Shown here: positions 52,191-64,000 of the stretch, piece by piece
Layout of the letters: each line of letters opens with the position of its first letter
How positions within the stretch are numbered: the stretch's first letter is position 1
Origin: Asparagopsis taxiformis
Lineage: Eukaryota; Rhodophyta; Florideophyceae; Bonnemaisoniales; Bonnemaisoniaceae
Length of the DNA: 64,000 bases
Direction of reading: 5' to 3'
Assembly: GCA_030407315.1 (NCBI GenBank)
Contig: JALQPE010003140.1
Coordinates: 1 to 64,000, forward strand
The notes under the pieces: model-generated
Told to the model about the DNA's origin: nothing
Seen by the model: the letters and a program-made list of their open reading frames with translations, nothing else
Databases searched by the model: none
Position numbers and translations under genes: made by a program

Positions 52191-54221
52191 ATGTGATACA
52201 GCAGCCGATGCAGGTCAATTTCTAGACTCATAATTTTGCACTCAAGAAGGGAGATCGGTATGGAAATTGTCCAGGCATAACAAACCGCCTGTCCTGCTCT
52301 CCTGCAGAGCAAGCTCCATCGATCCAGTCGATCAGGAACCTGACGACATGTACTCGGCGTTCGTTCCGGACGCGGAAAGGGCAAATTGTTGTGTGGCGTT
52401 TGCAGATTCAGTCGCAACGGGAAGCGATGAAACTTTCCGCATGGCGTTTGACGGCGGTTTATCTGAGACAGACATCGAGCGATCGGTGTTTCTGTCCAGA
52501 TGAAGCTGGAGATCAATGCCGTATTTGAGCTGATAATTGGAGCAAAGATTTGAAACAAATTTTCTCTGCAAATTTACGACGCGACACGGCAGAGGGTGGA
52601 TAACTCAACGTTAGATGTTATTGGTTGAGCCAACATTACAAGACCGTACCGACGACACGCGCAATCATTGATTTTTCGCTCATTGCTTAGAGAGCAAAAC
52701 TGTCCAATGGTCGTATCAAGTTAGACCAGCACATATTTCCGCAACATCTTGGTGGAACGAAGTCGGTGCTCACGAAAGCGTGAGAGCTGCCTTGAGTCGA
52801 GGCTTTTGTACGCCGCCTTATCTGTGGTAGTTTCATACTGCGTTGTTTCACCATTGGACTTGTGCCACGCACACTTGGATCTCTCTCCATACGTACGTGT
52901 AGATAAGATGTGAATTGAGCTACAATAGAATACCAAACTGGAAACCAGTATCTACATGCTTTGTGAGAATATAATGCCTCTTCCTCGAGAAAAGGCCTCC
53001 TTCGGAGTACTAGATTTCATTCAACCATATCCACCATCCATCTCCCATCGCTTCAGCATGAAATCATCACCTTCCATCCATCGCAACGTGCGTCTCTATC
53101 CAAACACCACTCTCCACACATCTCCCCGATCTTTCAGTCCGACCGTACCCGGCGGCGGCCGAGAGTAACGTACTGGCCATTGTTAAAAGTATCTACGACG
53201 GCAATGAGCGCATATATTAAATCCTTCTCTATGTGAACAGAGACCCTGATTGCCTCTCGTTTGTGGCAGAAATCAAACAACAACAAAGTGGGAGGATTTG
53301 TCTTGTTCCGACACCTGTCAAACCCCGATGCGCAGCACCAGGTAATAACACTGGTTTTCGTCTGTACAGAACGTACTTTCGAAACCAGAATCTGAATCTC
53401 TTTCGATGTTGATTGAATGATCATAAGTTGATTGAATTATGGCAATGATATGATGATATTGACTGACTAGGTAGTATTGTGCTAACTGCTCCAAGTTCAT
53501 GACTGCCCTGCTCAATGTGATCGTTTGACAACCTGTCGCAGCTCTGTTCGATGATTTTCGTAACAGCCTGTCGCCACTTTGTTCGTTTCTCCTTTCAAGT
53601 TGGGCTGCAACCGTATTGGTAGTTCTTAAGGCATTTTGATCATATCAGAATCGGTACTAAGTATAAATAACTGAATTTGTTTTATAACAAATGTTATGTG
53701 CGCCGTGTTTCTAGTTCTCATGTTTCCGCCATGTACACTCACGCACACTTAAGTAGAAGGGGTAATGGTGGCGGCGGCATCTGCAACTTGAAATTACGAA
53801 CTACTCAATGTGCAAGGGATAGATGCTTAACCAGCTTTCGTATGGCCAGCTCGGAGGTGTCACAATATGTCTCAGACTGTGGAAATTAGTAGCAATAGTG
53901 TTAACGATCGTTGCATATGATATGAATCCCATGTCGGTCGGTCATCGATCATTTCTCACTTTGCTCTGCGTCACCATAATGTCGCATCAGATGGGTTCCA
54001 TTGCTTTGACACCCCCGTCCTCAAACCGAGCTAGAATTGCGCTTGCTTCCACACCTTTTCCTTCTGATATACTAGTTTTCGACACGATAGCGAAGTTCGT
54101 CGGTTAGCATCAACAACGTCCCGAGACCTCTCCATTAGCAAATGCGTGTTAGAATCACAAACGCTTAACAAAGAAAGAGAACAAATTGGCGGTTTGGTCA
54201 GTCCAAGCAAACACATATCTT
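52191..54221. other. Spacer of the giant inverted repeat
   Basis: Single-copy sequence in this window. No recognised gene. Open frames at 52267-52503 (+, DPVDQEPDDMYSAF) and 53134-53424 (-, GQYVTLGRRR end) have protein-like composition but no ATG-plus-family support. It may be the pre-insertion locus sequence between two oppositely oriented elements. Confidence 0.5.
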
Positions 54222-55659
54222 CACTACGGTGTTGAAAAGGGGGCCTCAGACAGTACTGCGAGACAGTGATTTTTACTGTCTGAGACAGTAAAAATCACTA
54301 TGCGGCAAATGAAAATTAATGCCACACTTGGAGACAGTGATTTGCACTGTCTGGCAGACAGTACGGAACACTGTCTGCAGACAGTAAAAAACACTGTCTC
54401 ACAGTACTGTCTGAGGCAGTGAATGGAGACAGTAAAAATTAATGATTTATTCAATAGTTGGATATGATGTAATTTACTGTACTGGGCAGTGTTGGCGGAT
54501 AGTGTTTTGTATTGGCCAAGGCAACATGGCCGGATAGTGAAATACGCTGCCTGGGACAATAGATGGAACCAACACGGTGCACTGTCCTGGGCAGTACCTG
54601 GAGACAGTGATTTTCACTGTCCTGGGCAGTACCTGGAGACAGTGATTTTCACTGTCCTGGGCAGTACCTGTAGACAGTACTTTGTGCTGCCCTGGGCAGT
54701 ACCTGTAGACAGTACTTTGTGCTGCCCTGGGCAGTACCTGTAGACAGTACTTTGTGCTGCCCTGGGCAGTACCTGTAGACAGTACTTTGTGCTGCCCTGG
54801 GCAGTACCTGTAGACAGTACTTTGTGCTGCCCTGGGCAGCACCTGTAGACAGTATTTGTGCTGCCCTGGGCAGCACCTGGAGACAGTACTTTGTGCTGCC
54901 CTGGGCAGCACCTGGAGACAGTATTTCGTGCTGCCCTGGGCAGCACCTGGAGACAGTAAAAGTAGTGTCCTGATATAGTAAAATTCGGTGTCTGGGAGTG
55001 GTGGATGAGATGGAGCGTCACGCTGTCGTGGGCATCTTTCTGGGGTAGAGGAAGGCAGTTCTAGCGCTATGAGGATGGGGCATGGACGGTATTCATATGG
55101 GAATGGACAGAATAGTACGGCTAGGAATTTTTATTTCGTAGTGACTATGAGCTAGCGAGAGGTATACGCGGTAGGATAGGTAGCAATCTAAGAGGGTGCG
55201 ATATGGGAAGCTTCACTCTGGATTTGTTTATTTGCGCAGGCTACATTGAGAATAAACAATCCCTATGTTAAAAATGCTACTACAACTAACACTATTCCGA
55301 CGAGTAAAACTAAAACTACTAGAAAAGTCTAGAAATCTATCAACTGATTGAGCTGCATGAATAAGCTAGGAAATGAAGAGAAGAAGAAAAAATGATGTAT
55401 AGAAAGGAAACAAGTTAGTGACGTTGAATTGGAGAGGGAAATTGATGGTGATTAGGAGACTAACGTACCTTAACAAATACCATTGCATCCCAAATTGAGA
55501 TATGTACTCACAGGCAGAAAAGAAAATTAGTGGAGAAGTGGTAAGAGAGAAAGATAAATGAAAGTAGAAGTGGAACACTCACCGACTGGAAACCTGAGAA
55601 AGAGAAAACGAATAGAAAACTGGGTTAGTGGCGTGAGTTGTGGAAACGTACCATCATGG

Positions 55660-55800
55660 TTCATATCCGTCGGAGACAAAGCAACAACTTTGGCCTTGGA
55701 AGCCGTATTGATGATCTAAAACTTACGCTTTGGAAGCAGTTTAGATGATCTATACGGCTTCCACGGCCAGGGTTGTTGCTTTGTTTCCGACGGATATGAA
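55660..55800. repeat. Long hairpin, right-arm copy
   Basis: Reverse duplicate of 50612-50752. Confidence 0.85.
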
Positions 55801-56838
55801 GATGGAAACAGGGATTTCCAGAATCTGTTCGTTTAAGTAGTACTCTACGGGCGGAAATGACGTGTAGGAGAACAATAGAGGGATGAGTTTGAAACGGAGC
55901 GGTGCGATGGGAGGCCCAGAAAAACGATACCTAGGCTGCGAATTACGCTTGGAAGCACATGATCTGGCAGAGGAGGCGCACATTATCGTATCTTCTACCG
56001 CCTTTTATTGTCTAGAATGACGTCATCACTACAGAAATATAGGAAAAACACTAGCATATGGGGCCTACAGGACAGGCGGAGGTGAAGAGTAAGAAAAATG
56101 GCGCACTTTCCTGGACGAGGAGTCCGCGCTTCCAGTGATGATGTGGATGGTATATATCGATAACGTCATTGTATGCTCCGAGTACACTTGGCAGGCAGTC
56201 AAAGCGGGCCACGTGGATGGTGGCGGTTAGGAAACAGCAGTGTCGAAGAATTTTTATAATTTTCATGTTTCAAGCGAGCAGTGAGTCTGCATTGCAATAT
56301 ATAAATGTATCCTAATTTAAGATATCACACCGAGTACGATTCAACGAGACATCGTGTTTTCACCTTGTGAATAGGGCCGAGAATATGGTAGAGTATACGA
56401 GTAGGAACTACGTGCATGAGAAAATCAGATTCAGTATTAGTGCTTAGAGCATCACTGCGTAACAAACGGAAGTGGATACGTCTTGGCCAGGATGGTGTTT
56501 AGGGAATGCGATACAAGATAGCAAAACGATATTGAGTAGGTCGAGCCCGGATGAAATAGCAATCATTGTGCATAAAGTAATGAGCATAGGACAAATCATT
56601 GTGGTGAAACAGTTCATTGGATCGAATGAAAGCCAGGAAAGGTTTCTTAATGGTTGAATTTAGTGGCGGAGAAATATAATTCTGCACTATAGCGGAGAAG
56701 TAGCGGAAAAGAGTAAATCTCCTTCAGCAAGCGAGACATGCATCAATATTGCCCAGTATAGTTCGTCTGAAGTGCAAGTTGAACCTCGCAAAGTGAATAT
56801 CAGAGGTCGTTGGCTAGTGGTTGAAGAAGTCTGCAACG

Positions 56839-57264
56839 ATGGAGCAATTCTTGAAAACGGATTTGGCTGCAGAAAACTATTCCGAACAGGCCAGAGTTCG
56901 TGCAGTTCTCTTCGACGGAGAATCTGGCTGGGTGTACGGTGAAATTTTGTTCAACGGATCGTTTAGGGGTGCTCCGGACGTCCAAAATTGTGTCAACCTC
57001 GAGATGACGGCGTACTACACTTGTAGCCGTTGGTGGGCCGGGCTGAAACCGAACTCGGTTGGTACCATTGGGCAGGAATGGATTGCTGGTTTGTTGGAAA
57101 TCTTCGGGTACGTGAAGGAGGTGGCCGAGTATTGGAACGTTTCGGATGTGTTGAGGATGCTGGATGGCTCCATTCCCAGCGTGGGTGACCCGAGCAAGAG
57201 CTTCGACATTCACTCACGCGTTGTCGAAGTTTTTGCGCTGATGGTGCCCAAGAAGGGGTTCTGA
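56839..57264 (+). CDS. Unrecognised 141-aa open frame, intact in the right arm only
   Basis: The ATG at 56839 gives MEQFLKTDLAAENY; the frame includes VLFDGESGWVYGE, YTCSRWWAGLKPNSVGTIG and FDIHSRVVEVFALMVPKKGF and stops at 57262-57264. Composition is that of a soluble protein, but no family is recognised. The left-arm copy carries a one-base insertion. It lies 350 bp upstream of the oxygenase-like pseudogene, same strand, and could be a companion cargo gene or an upstream exon. Confidence 0.45.
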   Translation: MEQFLKTDLAAENYSEQARVRAVLFDGESGWVYGEILFNGSFRGAPDVQNCVNLEMTAYYTCSRWWAGLKPNSVGTIGQEWIAGLLEIFGYVKEVAEYWNVSDVLRMLDGSIPSVGDPSKSFDIHSRVVEVFALMVPKKGF

Positions 57265-57579
57265 GCGGACTTACATCCCAAGGAAGGCCCTCCCAATGGC
57301 TCCAAGTTTGAGAACATCTTTCCCAATCGGAAGTCTATGTTTTGAAAGGACGCCAGGAAAATGCTCCTGCGCGTAACTGGCTACCGCGACATGTAAATGC
57401 GGAAACAATTTTACGTGGTGGACCCACACATCCCACATGCTGCGCTCCCAGTCACATGTGGTCATGATTCCGCCATCCCTTCCCCTTCCATTTCCCTGAC
57501 CATCCCTTCATCCTCCATTCCTTTGCCTTTGAAGAATCCAATTTAGGTAGTACCACCTCAATTAGATTCTTCCAGCTAT

Positions 57580-59012
57580 TCCGAGGCTGCCTCTGTTTCT
57601 GCCACTACCCCTGTCGTGTCTGCATCGTCCGGAGTGGAAACTTCTGGGAAAGTGATGCCCAAAAGGAGTACCTGCCTGAAAGAGAGTCGTTCCGGTCGTG
57701 GTGGAACAGCGACGGCGGGTGGTGCGAGCCCTGTTCAGGTCGTCGAGCTGGAGAGCGCACCCAAGGATGCGGGTAAAAGCTCCATCCTTGGGAAGCGCAA
57801 CTGGGAAACCGCTTCTGCGACGCCCGAGCCCTCTACCAAATTTGGTACTTTTAAAAGAGGAAGCTCAGTGAGACTTCATCAAAGTCGTCGTCAAAGAAAT
57901 CCAAGTCGGCTTCCAGAGGACGTTCTCGGGAGCCGATTCTCCAGTTCGACGACGCCCATGAAAATCCTATTCCCGACAGTATCGTCGATGAGAATGTGGC
58001 CGCCGTTCTCCCCAGCGCAATTGCGTCTGGTAGCCCGATGAAGTACTACATGGAAATTACGACGGTAGAGACGGTGCGGGCGGAAATAAAGGCGGCAGCA
58101 TTCCTGGCAGCTGCATCGCCAGGTGCTGAGGACTCGGTGGTGGAATAGTACTTTGCGGTGAAGCGGCGTTGCTGGACAACATGGGGGTGGTTGTTGTGGA
58201 AGGCCTCTTGCAGTCGTCCACGGCTGGTAGCGCGACGCATGACCTCTTCAGTCACTTTTCTCGACAGTTCCAGCTGGTTGAGGAGGTTGAAAAGCCACAG
58301 AAACCCTCCCAGCAGTCTGATTCTGATTATGAAGACAGGAAACCACAGGACGAGCCCCCAGATTTCGCCAAGCCCGGTTTTGATCCTTCGCCGTGGCATT
58401 TCATCCACAACGTGGGTGCTGCGAAGGACCGCATAGATGGTGGTCGTGGGCGACTCCCCCTGCCGCGGTGTGAATTGTGCGACAAGCTGGAGGAGGGGAA
58501 TTTGGATATGTACAGGAACAAGTTGGTGGCAGAGCTTGCTCTTGGTGTTTGTGCGGATTTCTTGAAGTTGGGAATGGAGGGTGAGGATCCTGTCTTTTTC
58601 CCGAAGACAGGATTACGGCTGCTTCTTAAAACAGATGGGGCTGCGGACCAGGATGGGCACACGGACTTCTGAGTATCCCAATTTTGAGGAGTCGGACCTA
58701 CCCAATCCCCATCCTATTTCATGATGTCGAGCGGATCCGATGGGTTCTTTATAGTAGCTGCACCTTATAGTCATGTATGCCTGGTCCATACGGACGCCGA
58801 CATGTGGAAGGTTCCCGTTAACCACTTTTATGTGCCACCCTATTCCGTCTTAGTTGATCGCGGTGACCTTTACCATTACGGGGTCGGCTTCAGGTGAGGA
58901 GATCTTCCTGTGGGAGCAGAATTTAGTCTATGGTCTGCCCACGCGCGGCCACATCTACTTGAAGACTGAGAAGGACGTCCTCACGGACCACATCCACACC
59001 GTCGAATATTAA
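57580..59012 (+). pseudogene. Decayed 2OG/Fe(II)-oxygenase-like gene, right-arm copy
   Basis: Collinear with the gene at 17987-19795 but split over several frames: basic Ser-rich N-terminus (MPKRSTCLKESRSG), then ENPIPDSIVDENVAAVLPS and SPMKYYMEITTVETVRAEIK (matching ENPLPDRVVDERIMDILPN and RVKYYIDSKLYETIRQEIL), a TAG at about 58146, then LDNMGVVVVEGLLQSSTAGS, CDKLEEGNLDMYRNKLV, FFPKTGLRLLLKTDGAADQD and HTDF followed by a stop at 58672. Beyond it are FYVPPYSVLVDRGDLYHYG and LVYGLPTRGHIYL in shifted frames, ending TAA at 59010-59012. The H-x-D and second His are still readable. Several lesions make it non-functional. Confidence 0.8.
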
Positions 59013-59436
59013 AAGTATGACAGGAGCAATAGATAGCATACGAGAAGTATTAAAACCTATGCTATTGTTCCCTGCTATGAAGTTCTGTCTTTCTCATCTC
59101 AACATTATTCGCTTAGCCCACCTTTCTATTTTCATCTATACATCTGACCTTCATGTCATAGTTTAGTGCTACTAAGCCTATTGATTGCTACATTTTTGTA
59201 TTAGTCTACAACTTTACATGATTTCACTAGCTAGACCGTAGGGGGGACTAGTTTTAGACCTTGACAACCCGTGAGGTTCGACTATAAGAGACGTTGCTGA
59301 GATAACACATGACACAGAATGCTCCTGGAAGCCACTCACAGCCGTACAAACGTTCTGCTGAGCCATGTTCCTGACTTCCCAATTCCTTGCTCACCCTTCC
59401 CTAGGTGGGAGGGGGACGGAACTCTCAGCCCCTTAC

Positions 59437-62400
59437 AGCGGAAGCCGTTTACCGGGGATTCTTACAGCAAAGTCATCGTTACGATGACTTTGCTGTAAGA
59501 AAGCGTTTCCATTACAGTGGCCAAGAATTTTTTCACCGGGTAAAAAAATCATGGCAGCTGTAATGATTTATTTTCTTACAGCAAAGTCATCGTAACGATG
59601 ACTTTGCTGTAAGGAAACGTTTCCATTGCAGTGGCCAAAGAAATTTTACCGGGTAAAAAATCAGCAAGAATTTTTACCGGGTGAAAAATCGTGGCTGCTG
59701 TAATGATTTATTTTCTTACAGCAAAGTCATCGTTACGATGACTTTGCTGTAAGAAAGCGTTTCAATTACAGTGGCCAAGAATTTTTTTACCGGGTAAAAA
59801 ATCATGGCTGCTGTAATGATTTATTTTCTTACAGCAAAGTCATCGTAACGATGACTTTGCTGTAAGCATCCCTGGTAAATTGCTTCCGCTGTAAGCGGCA
59901 GGGACTTCCGTCCTTTTCCGACCTAGGGAAGGGTGAGGAAGGAATTATGAAGTCAGGAAACAGGGTATAGGAATGGTATGGACGGCTGTAGGCGGCATTA
60001 GGTAACACATTGTGTTGTTTACACCCGGTTTGAGCTGGGTGTTGTGTCTAGTATGGTTGGAGGAGTGTACGAAATTTCTACCACGTGGTCGGAAATGGTT
60101 CAATTTTCTCACGACAGAGATTCTGACTTTCGAAATTCAAACTCGTTAAAGTGGGCTGGAGTTGGTGTGAACACCTCCAGGACCTCTGGGAAGGATCTGG
60201 TAACACATGTCCTGTGACTGCACGCGGTTATCCTCTCTGAAATCAACCATAGATTATCGGAGGGCAAAATCTACTCTTGGTGCCTTGTGGCACATTGACA
60301 ATACAAAACCGTCTGTTTCCAGTTTTTATATACTTTACTCTCGAGTAGATAGGATTTCAGCTGTCCAAGTAAAGAATGGGCCATATAAATGTTTCATTTC
60401 AACACAAGCATTGTGCAATTCAACCTCTTCCAGGTCCAAAAACTTGTCCAGAGTACACTTCCAGGCCATCGCCTGGGAGCGTACTCTGGACAATTTTTTG
60501 GACTAAGTGCACTTTCAAGTGCATGCACTTGGAGGCATCCAGTCCAAATCTACGTCGTTCCGACAAAGTTGAATTTTGGCCATGGCCGAAATTCATCATA
60601 TCTGCAGTTGTGAGAATCTGATGACCAAAAATCGATGCATTCTGCCAGCCCTAATGCGCAAGCCAGAAGCTTTACGGACAGATAAAACACCTTTCTGTAC
60701 TCCCCAGAGCCACTCCAGCCCTTATACACTACGGTGTTGAAAAGGGGGCCTCAGACAGTACGGTGAGACAGTGCTTTTTACTGCCTCACTGTACAATGAT
60801 CTCCAGGAAGTAGGATATTCTCTAAGCCTAGCACGGGACAGAAAGATTGAAGCGTAGGCATGCAGAAGTATAGAGGCAATAGTATGTGTAGACTATGGCA
60901 GTGGTAGAAAAGTATTTCATGCACGAAAAGGACTGGTAGAGTGGCACTAGAGAAGTGATGCTTAGCAGGAAGGGATGTGGAGATGATGAAGGAGGACAAC
61001 AGACATGAGATCGAGGGTTGAGACCAACGGCTTACAGACGGAGCAGTTTACCAGGGATGTTTACAGCAAAGTCATCGTTACGATGACTTTGCTGTAAGAA
61101 AACAATTCATTACAGTAGCCATGATTTTTTTACCGGGTAAAAAATTCCTGGCCACTGTAATGAAAACGTTTTCTTACAGCAAAGTCATCGTAACGATGAC
61201 TTTGCTGTAAGCATCCCTGGTAAACTGCCTCAGCTGTAAGCGGCTGGGAGCTTGGTCCCTCCCTCACCTTGGGAAGGGTGAGCAAGGAATTGTGAAGCCG
61301 TAAAACATGGCAGAGGGATGGTTTGGACGGCTGTTAGCGGTGTTGGGGAGCACTCTGCGTCGTGCTAACCCAGTCTGGGCTGGGTGCCCTGCCTGGTACG
61401 GCGGGAGGAGTGCACAAAATTTCAAACACAATTTCCTCAAGAGTGAAATTCTGATTGTCGAAACTCAACCTCCCTAAAATGAACTAGAGCTGGCATGAGC
61501 ACCTCCAGGACGTCTGGAAAGGTACTGACAGCACATTTTCGGAGCATTGGCGCAGCTGTTCTCTCTGAGATCAAGCATAGAGTATCCGTGGCCAGATTCT
61601 ATTCCTGGTGCCGTGTGGCACAGTGACCACACCAAATCGCCCTTTTTAGCAGACTGTAGATTTGAGTTACTAGGAATCTAGCTGCCTTCAATACGAACAT
61701 AGTTGGTAAGTAGGCTAGCCTAGGATTGTAGGAAAATCAGGAAGGATGGGAGGGTAGGTATGCAGCAACATGAAGGGGATAGTATGAGTAGATTATGGCG
61801 GTGGTAGAGAAGGATTGCACTCACTGAAGGGTCGGCTGGAGTGACACCGGAGTCGACATAGAAGGGAGGTTGGGATAGGCTGGGATGAAGGAAGACAAGA
61901 GACATGAGAGAGAGGGTGAAGCCAGACCGCTTACAGCTGAGGCAGTTTACCGCGGGTGCTGACAGCAAAGTCATCGTTACGATGACTTTGCTGTAAGAAA
62001 AGAAAACATTACAGCAGGCACGTTTTTTTACCCGGTAAAAAAATTCTTGGTGATTTTTTACCCGGTAAAAATTCTTCGCCTACTGTAATGTTTCCTTTTC
62101 TTACAGCAAAGTCATCGTTACGATGACTTTGCTGTAAGAAAACGTTTCATTACAGTAGCCACGATTTTTTACCCGGTAAAAAAATTCTTGGTGATTTTTT
62201 CACCCGGTAAAATCCTTCGCCCACTGTAATGTTTTCTTTTCTTACAGCAAAGTCATCGTAACGATGACTTTGCTGTAAGCATCCCTGGTAAACTGCCTCA
62301 GCTGTAAGCGTCTGGTACCTTGGTCCCTCTCTCACTTTGGGAAGGGTGAGATAGGAATTTTGAAGTCGGGAACATTGTGGAAGGATGGTTTCGACGGCTT

Positions 62401-63996
62401 CGGGCGGCTTTGAAGAGCAATCTGTGTCTTGTTCACCCGGGCTGAACTACCTAAAAAGTTCAGTATTGGGAGAGCAGCACGGTAAATTTCGACCACCATT
62501 TTCTCACGACAGAGATTCTGGCGGTCGAAATTCAAACTCGTTAAAATGGACTAGAGTTGGTGTGAACACCTCCAGGACCTCTGGAAAGGTACTACCTGCA
62601 CATTTTCCGAGGCTACAAGAAGCCGGTCTCTCCAATATCAAGCATAGATTATCGGTGCGCAAAATCTACTCCTGGTGCTGTGTAGCACATTGACTATACA
62701 AAACCGTCCGTTTTCCGTTATAATAAACTATACTCTCAAGTAGGTAGGAATCTAGATATTCACCTTACATCGATGGTTATGAAGTAGGTTAGCCTAGGAC
62801 TGAAGGACAGAAGGTAAAGGATAGGATGGTAGGCATGGGGTAAAATGAATGTGGTGGTATGAGTAGAATACGGAAGTGGTAGACAGGTATTTAATGCACA
62901 GGAGGGGCGTGTGAAGTGACACCAGAGGCGCGGTGCGTCACAGGAAGGAAGACTGGAATGATGAAGGAGAACTAGAGGCATGAGAGATAGGTTGTTGAGG
63001 CATGCTTCTAGCTCTATTATATAACTACATTGCTCCTCTATAGGCTACGCAATCCATTCCAGCAGTTCTAGTTAAAAATGGACTATATGAATGTTTCATT
63101 TCAATATCAGCATTGTGCAGTTGAGCCTCTTCAAGGTCCGAAAACTTGTCCAGAGTACGCTTCCAGGCCACTTGAAGGCATCCAGAACACTTGCACTTCG
63201 TTCTTGCAAAGTTCAATTTTGGCTATCACATCTCCAGTTGTGGGAGTCTGGTGACCAAAAGTCGATGCATTCTGGAATCCCTACCACGCAATTCAACAGC
63301 TTTACGGACACATAAAACACTTTTCCGTACTCCCTAGAGCCACTCCAGCCCTTACGGATCACTTACACTTCGTTCCGACAAAGTTCAATTTTGGCCATCA
63401 CATCTTCAGTTGTGGGAATCTGGTGACCAAAACTCGATGCATTCTGTCAGCCCTAATGCGCAAGCCAGCAGCTTTACGAACTCATAGAACACTTTTCCGT
63501 ACTCCCTAGACCCACTCCAACCCTTACAGACCACTTGCACATCATTCGGACAAAGTTCCATTTTGACCATCACATCTCCAGTTGTGAGAATCTGATGACC
63601 AAAATCGATGAATTATACCAACCCTTCCACGCAAGCGAGAAAGCTTGAGTGCAATTAAAACAAGTTTTAGTACTCCCTAGAACCACCCCAACCGTTTCAG
63701 ACCACTTTGCAGCCTTTTTCGCGAGGTCCGAAATCGTCTCCTTCTTCTTCCCGAGTGAGAAACATCAGTCCCTCTCATATGCTTACAGAGAAGTTGGTTT
63801 ACCATGGTTTCTTACAGCAAAGTCATCGTAACGATGACTTTGCTGTAATGTTTTGTTTTCTTACAGCAAAGTCATCGTTACGATGACTTTGCTGTAATGT
63901 TTTGTTTTCTTACAGCAAAGTCATCGTTACGATGACTTTGCTGTAATGTTTTGTTTTCTTACAGCAAAGTCATCGTTACGATGACTTTGCTGTAAT
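59437..63996. repeat. Mirror set of hairpin clusters and terminal palindrome array
   Basis: Clusters at about 59427-59902, 61022-61247 and 61922-62322 and the four-copy 39-bp palindrome array at 63811-63996 repeat, reversed, those at 46510-46985, 45165-45390, 44090-44490 and 42416-42601. An internal CACTACGGTGTTG lies at about 60727. Confidence 0.9.
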
Positions 63997-64000
63997 GTTT

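Larger units (their letters stand above)
54222..64000 (-). repeat. Right arm of giant inverted repeat
   Basis: Begins CACTACGGTGTTGAAAAGGG at 54222 and mirrors 52190 back to 42412. It reaches the window edge, so the arm length of 9,779 bp is a minimum. Small differences from the left arm include 57216-region and 44077/62335-region substitutions and the two single-base indels. Confidence 0.95.

Noticed and set aside
42412..64000. Pure assembly fold-over artefact
   Set aside because: The arms differ by substitutions and single-base indels and the unique spacer is bounded exactly by transposon-end motifs; still worth testing with long reads, so not fully excluded.

Overview
The window looks like eukaryotic nuclear DNA dominated by large DNA transposons. 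The evidence is long intron-poor genes with ATG starts, histone-methyltransferase (SET) domains, nuclear-localisation-like basic clusters, a TATA box, AATAAA signals and an En/Spm (CACTA)-lineage transposase, with no bacterial operon structure. A repeat-rich algal genome, possibly a red alga, would fit, but no marker here fixes the lineage and that part is a guess.

Layout. 1-596: 5' part of a gene running off the left edge. 807-2348: protein with a ParB-type N-terminal domain. 4011-7208: fusion of a beta-class amino-DNA-methyltransferase with a SET domain, flanked by arrays of a ~390-500 bp repeat (repeat A; forward at 2694-3830, reverse at 7505-9390). 9604-15005: convergent pair, a coiled-coil protein and a Plavaka/CACTA-like transposase; this looks like an older element bounded by repeat A at 8.8-9.4 kb and 35.3-36.9 kb. 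15085-35127: a second, ~20 kb element with ~2.7 kb terminal inverted repeats (TIRs), apparently inserted about 80 bp upstream of the transposase start codon. It carries a 2-oxoglutarate-oxygenase-like gene (in-frame stop), a single-chain ParB + DNA-methyltransferase + SET protein, a Tudor-like gene (frameshift), a coiled-coil protein and a GC-rich block holding a gene broken by three same-direction frameshifts. 37-42 kb: gene remnants and a CACTACGGTGTTG transposon end. 42412-64000: a near-identical inverted repeat, arms at least 9.78 kb around a 2.03 kb spacer (52191-54221), each arm packed with hairpin clusters and a decayed relative of the oxygenase-like gene.

How the parts may work together (inference): two unrelated-looking elements carry the same chromatin toolkit, split into two genes at the left and fused into one in the 20 kb element. 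It comprises a DNA-recognition/ParB module, a DNA amino-methyltransferase, a histone-type methyltransferase, and an oxygenase that could remove or modify methyl marks. Coiled-coil proteins could play the role TnpA plays in En/Spm. This would be a transposon-borne system that writes DNA and histone methylation together; it is the most interesting content of the window.
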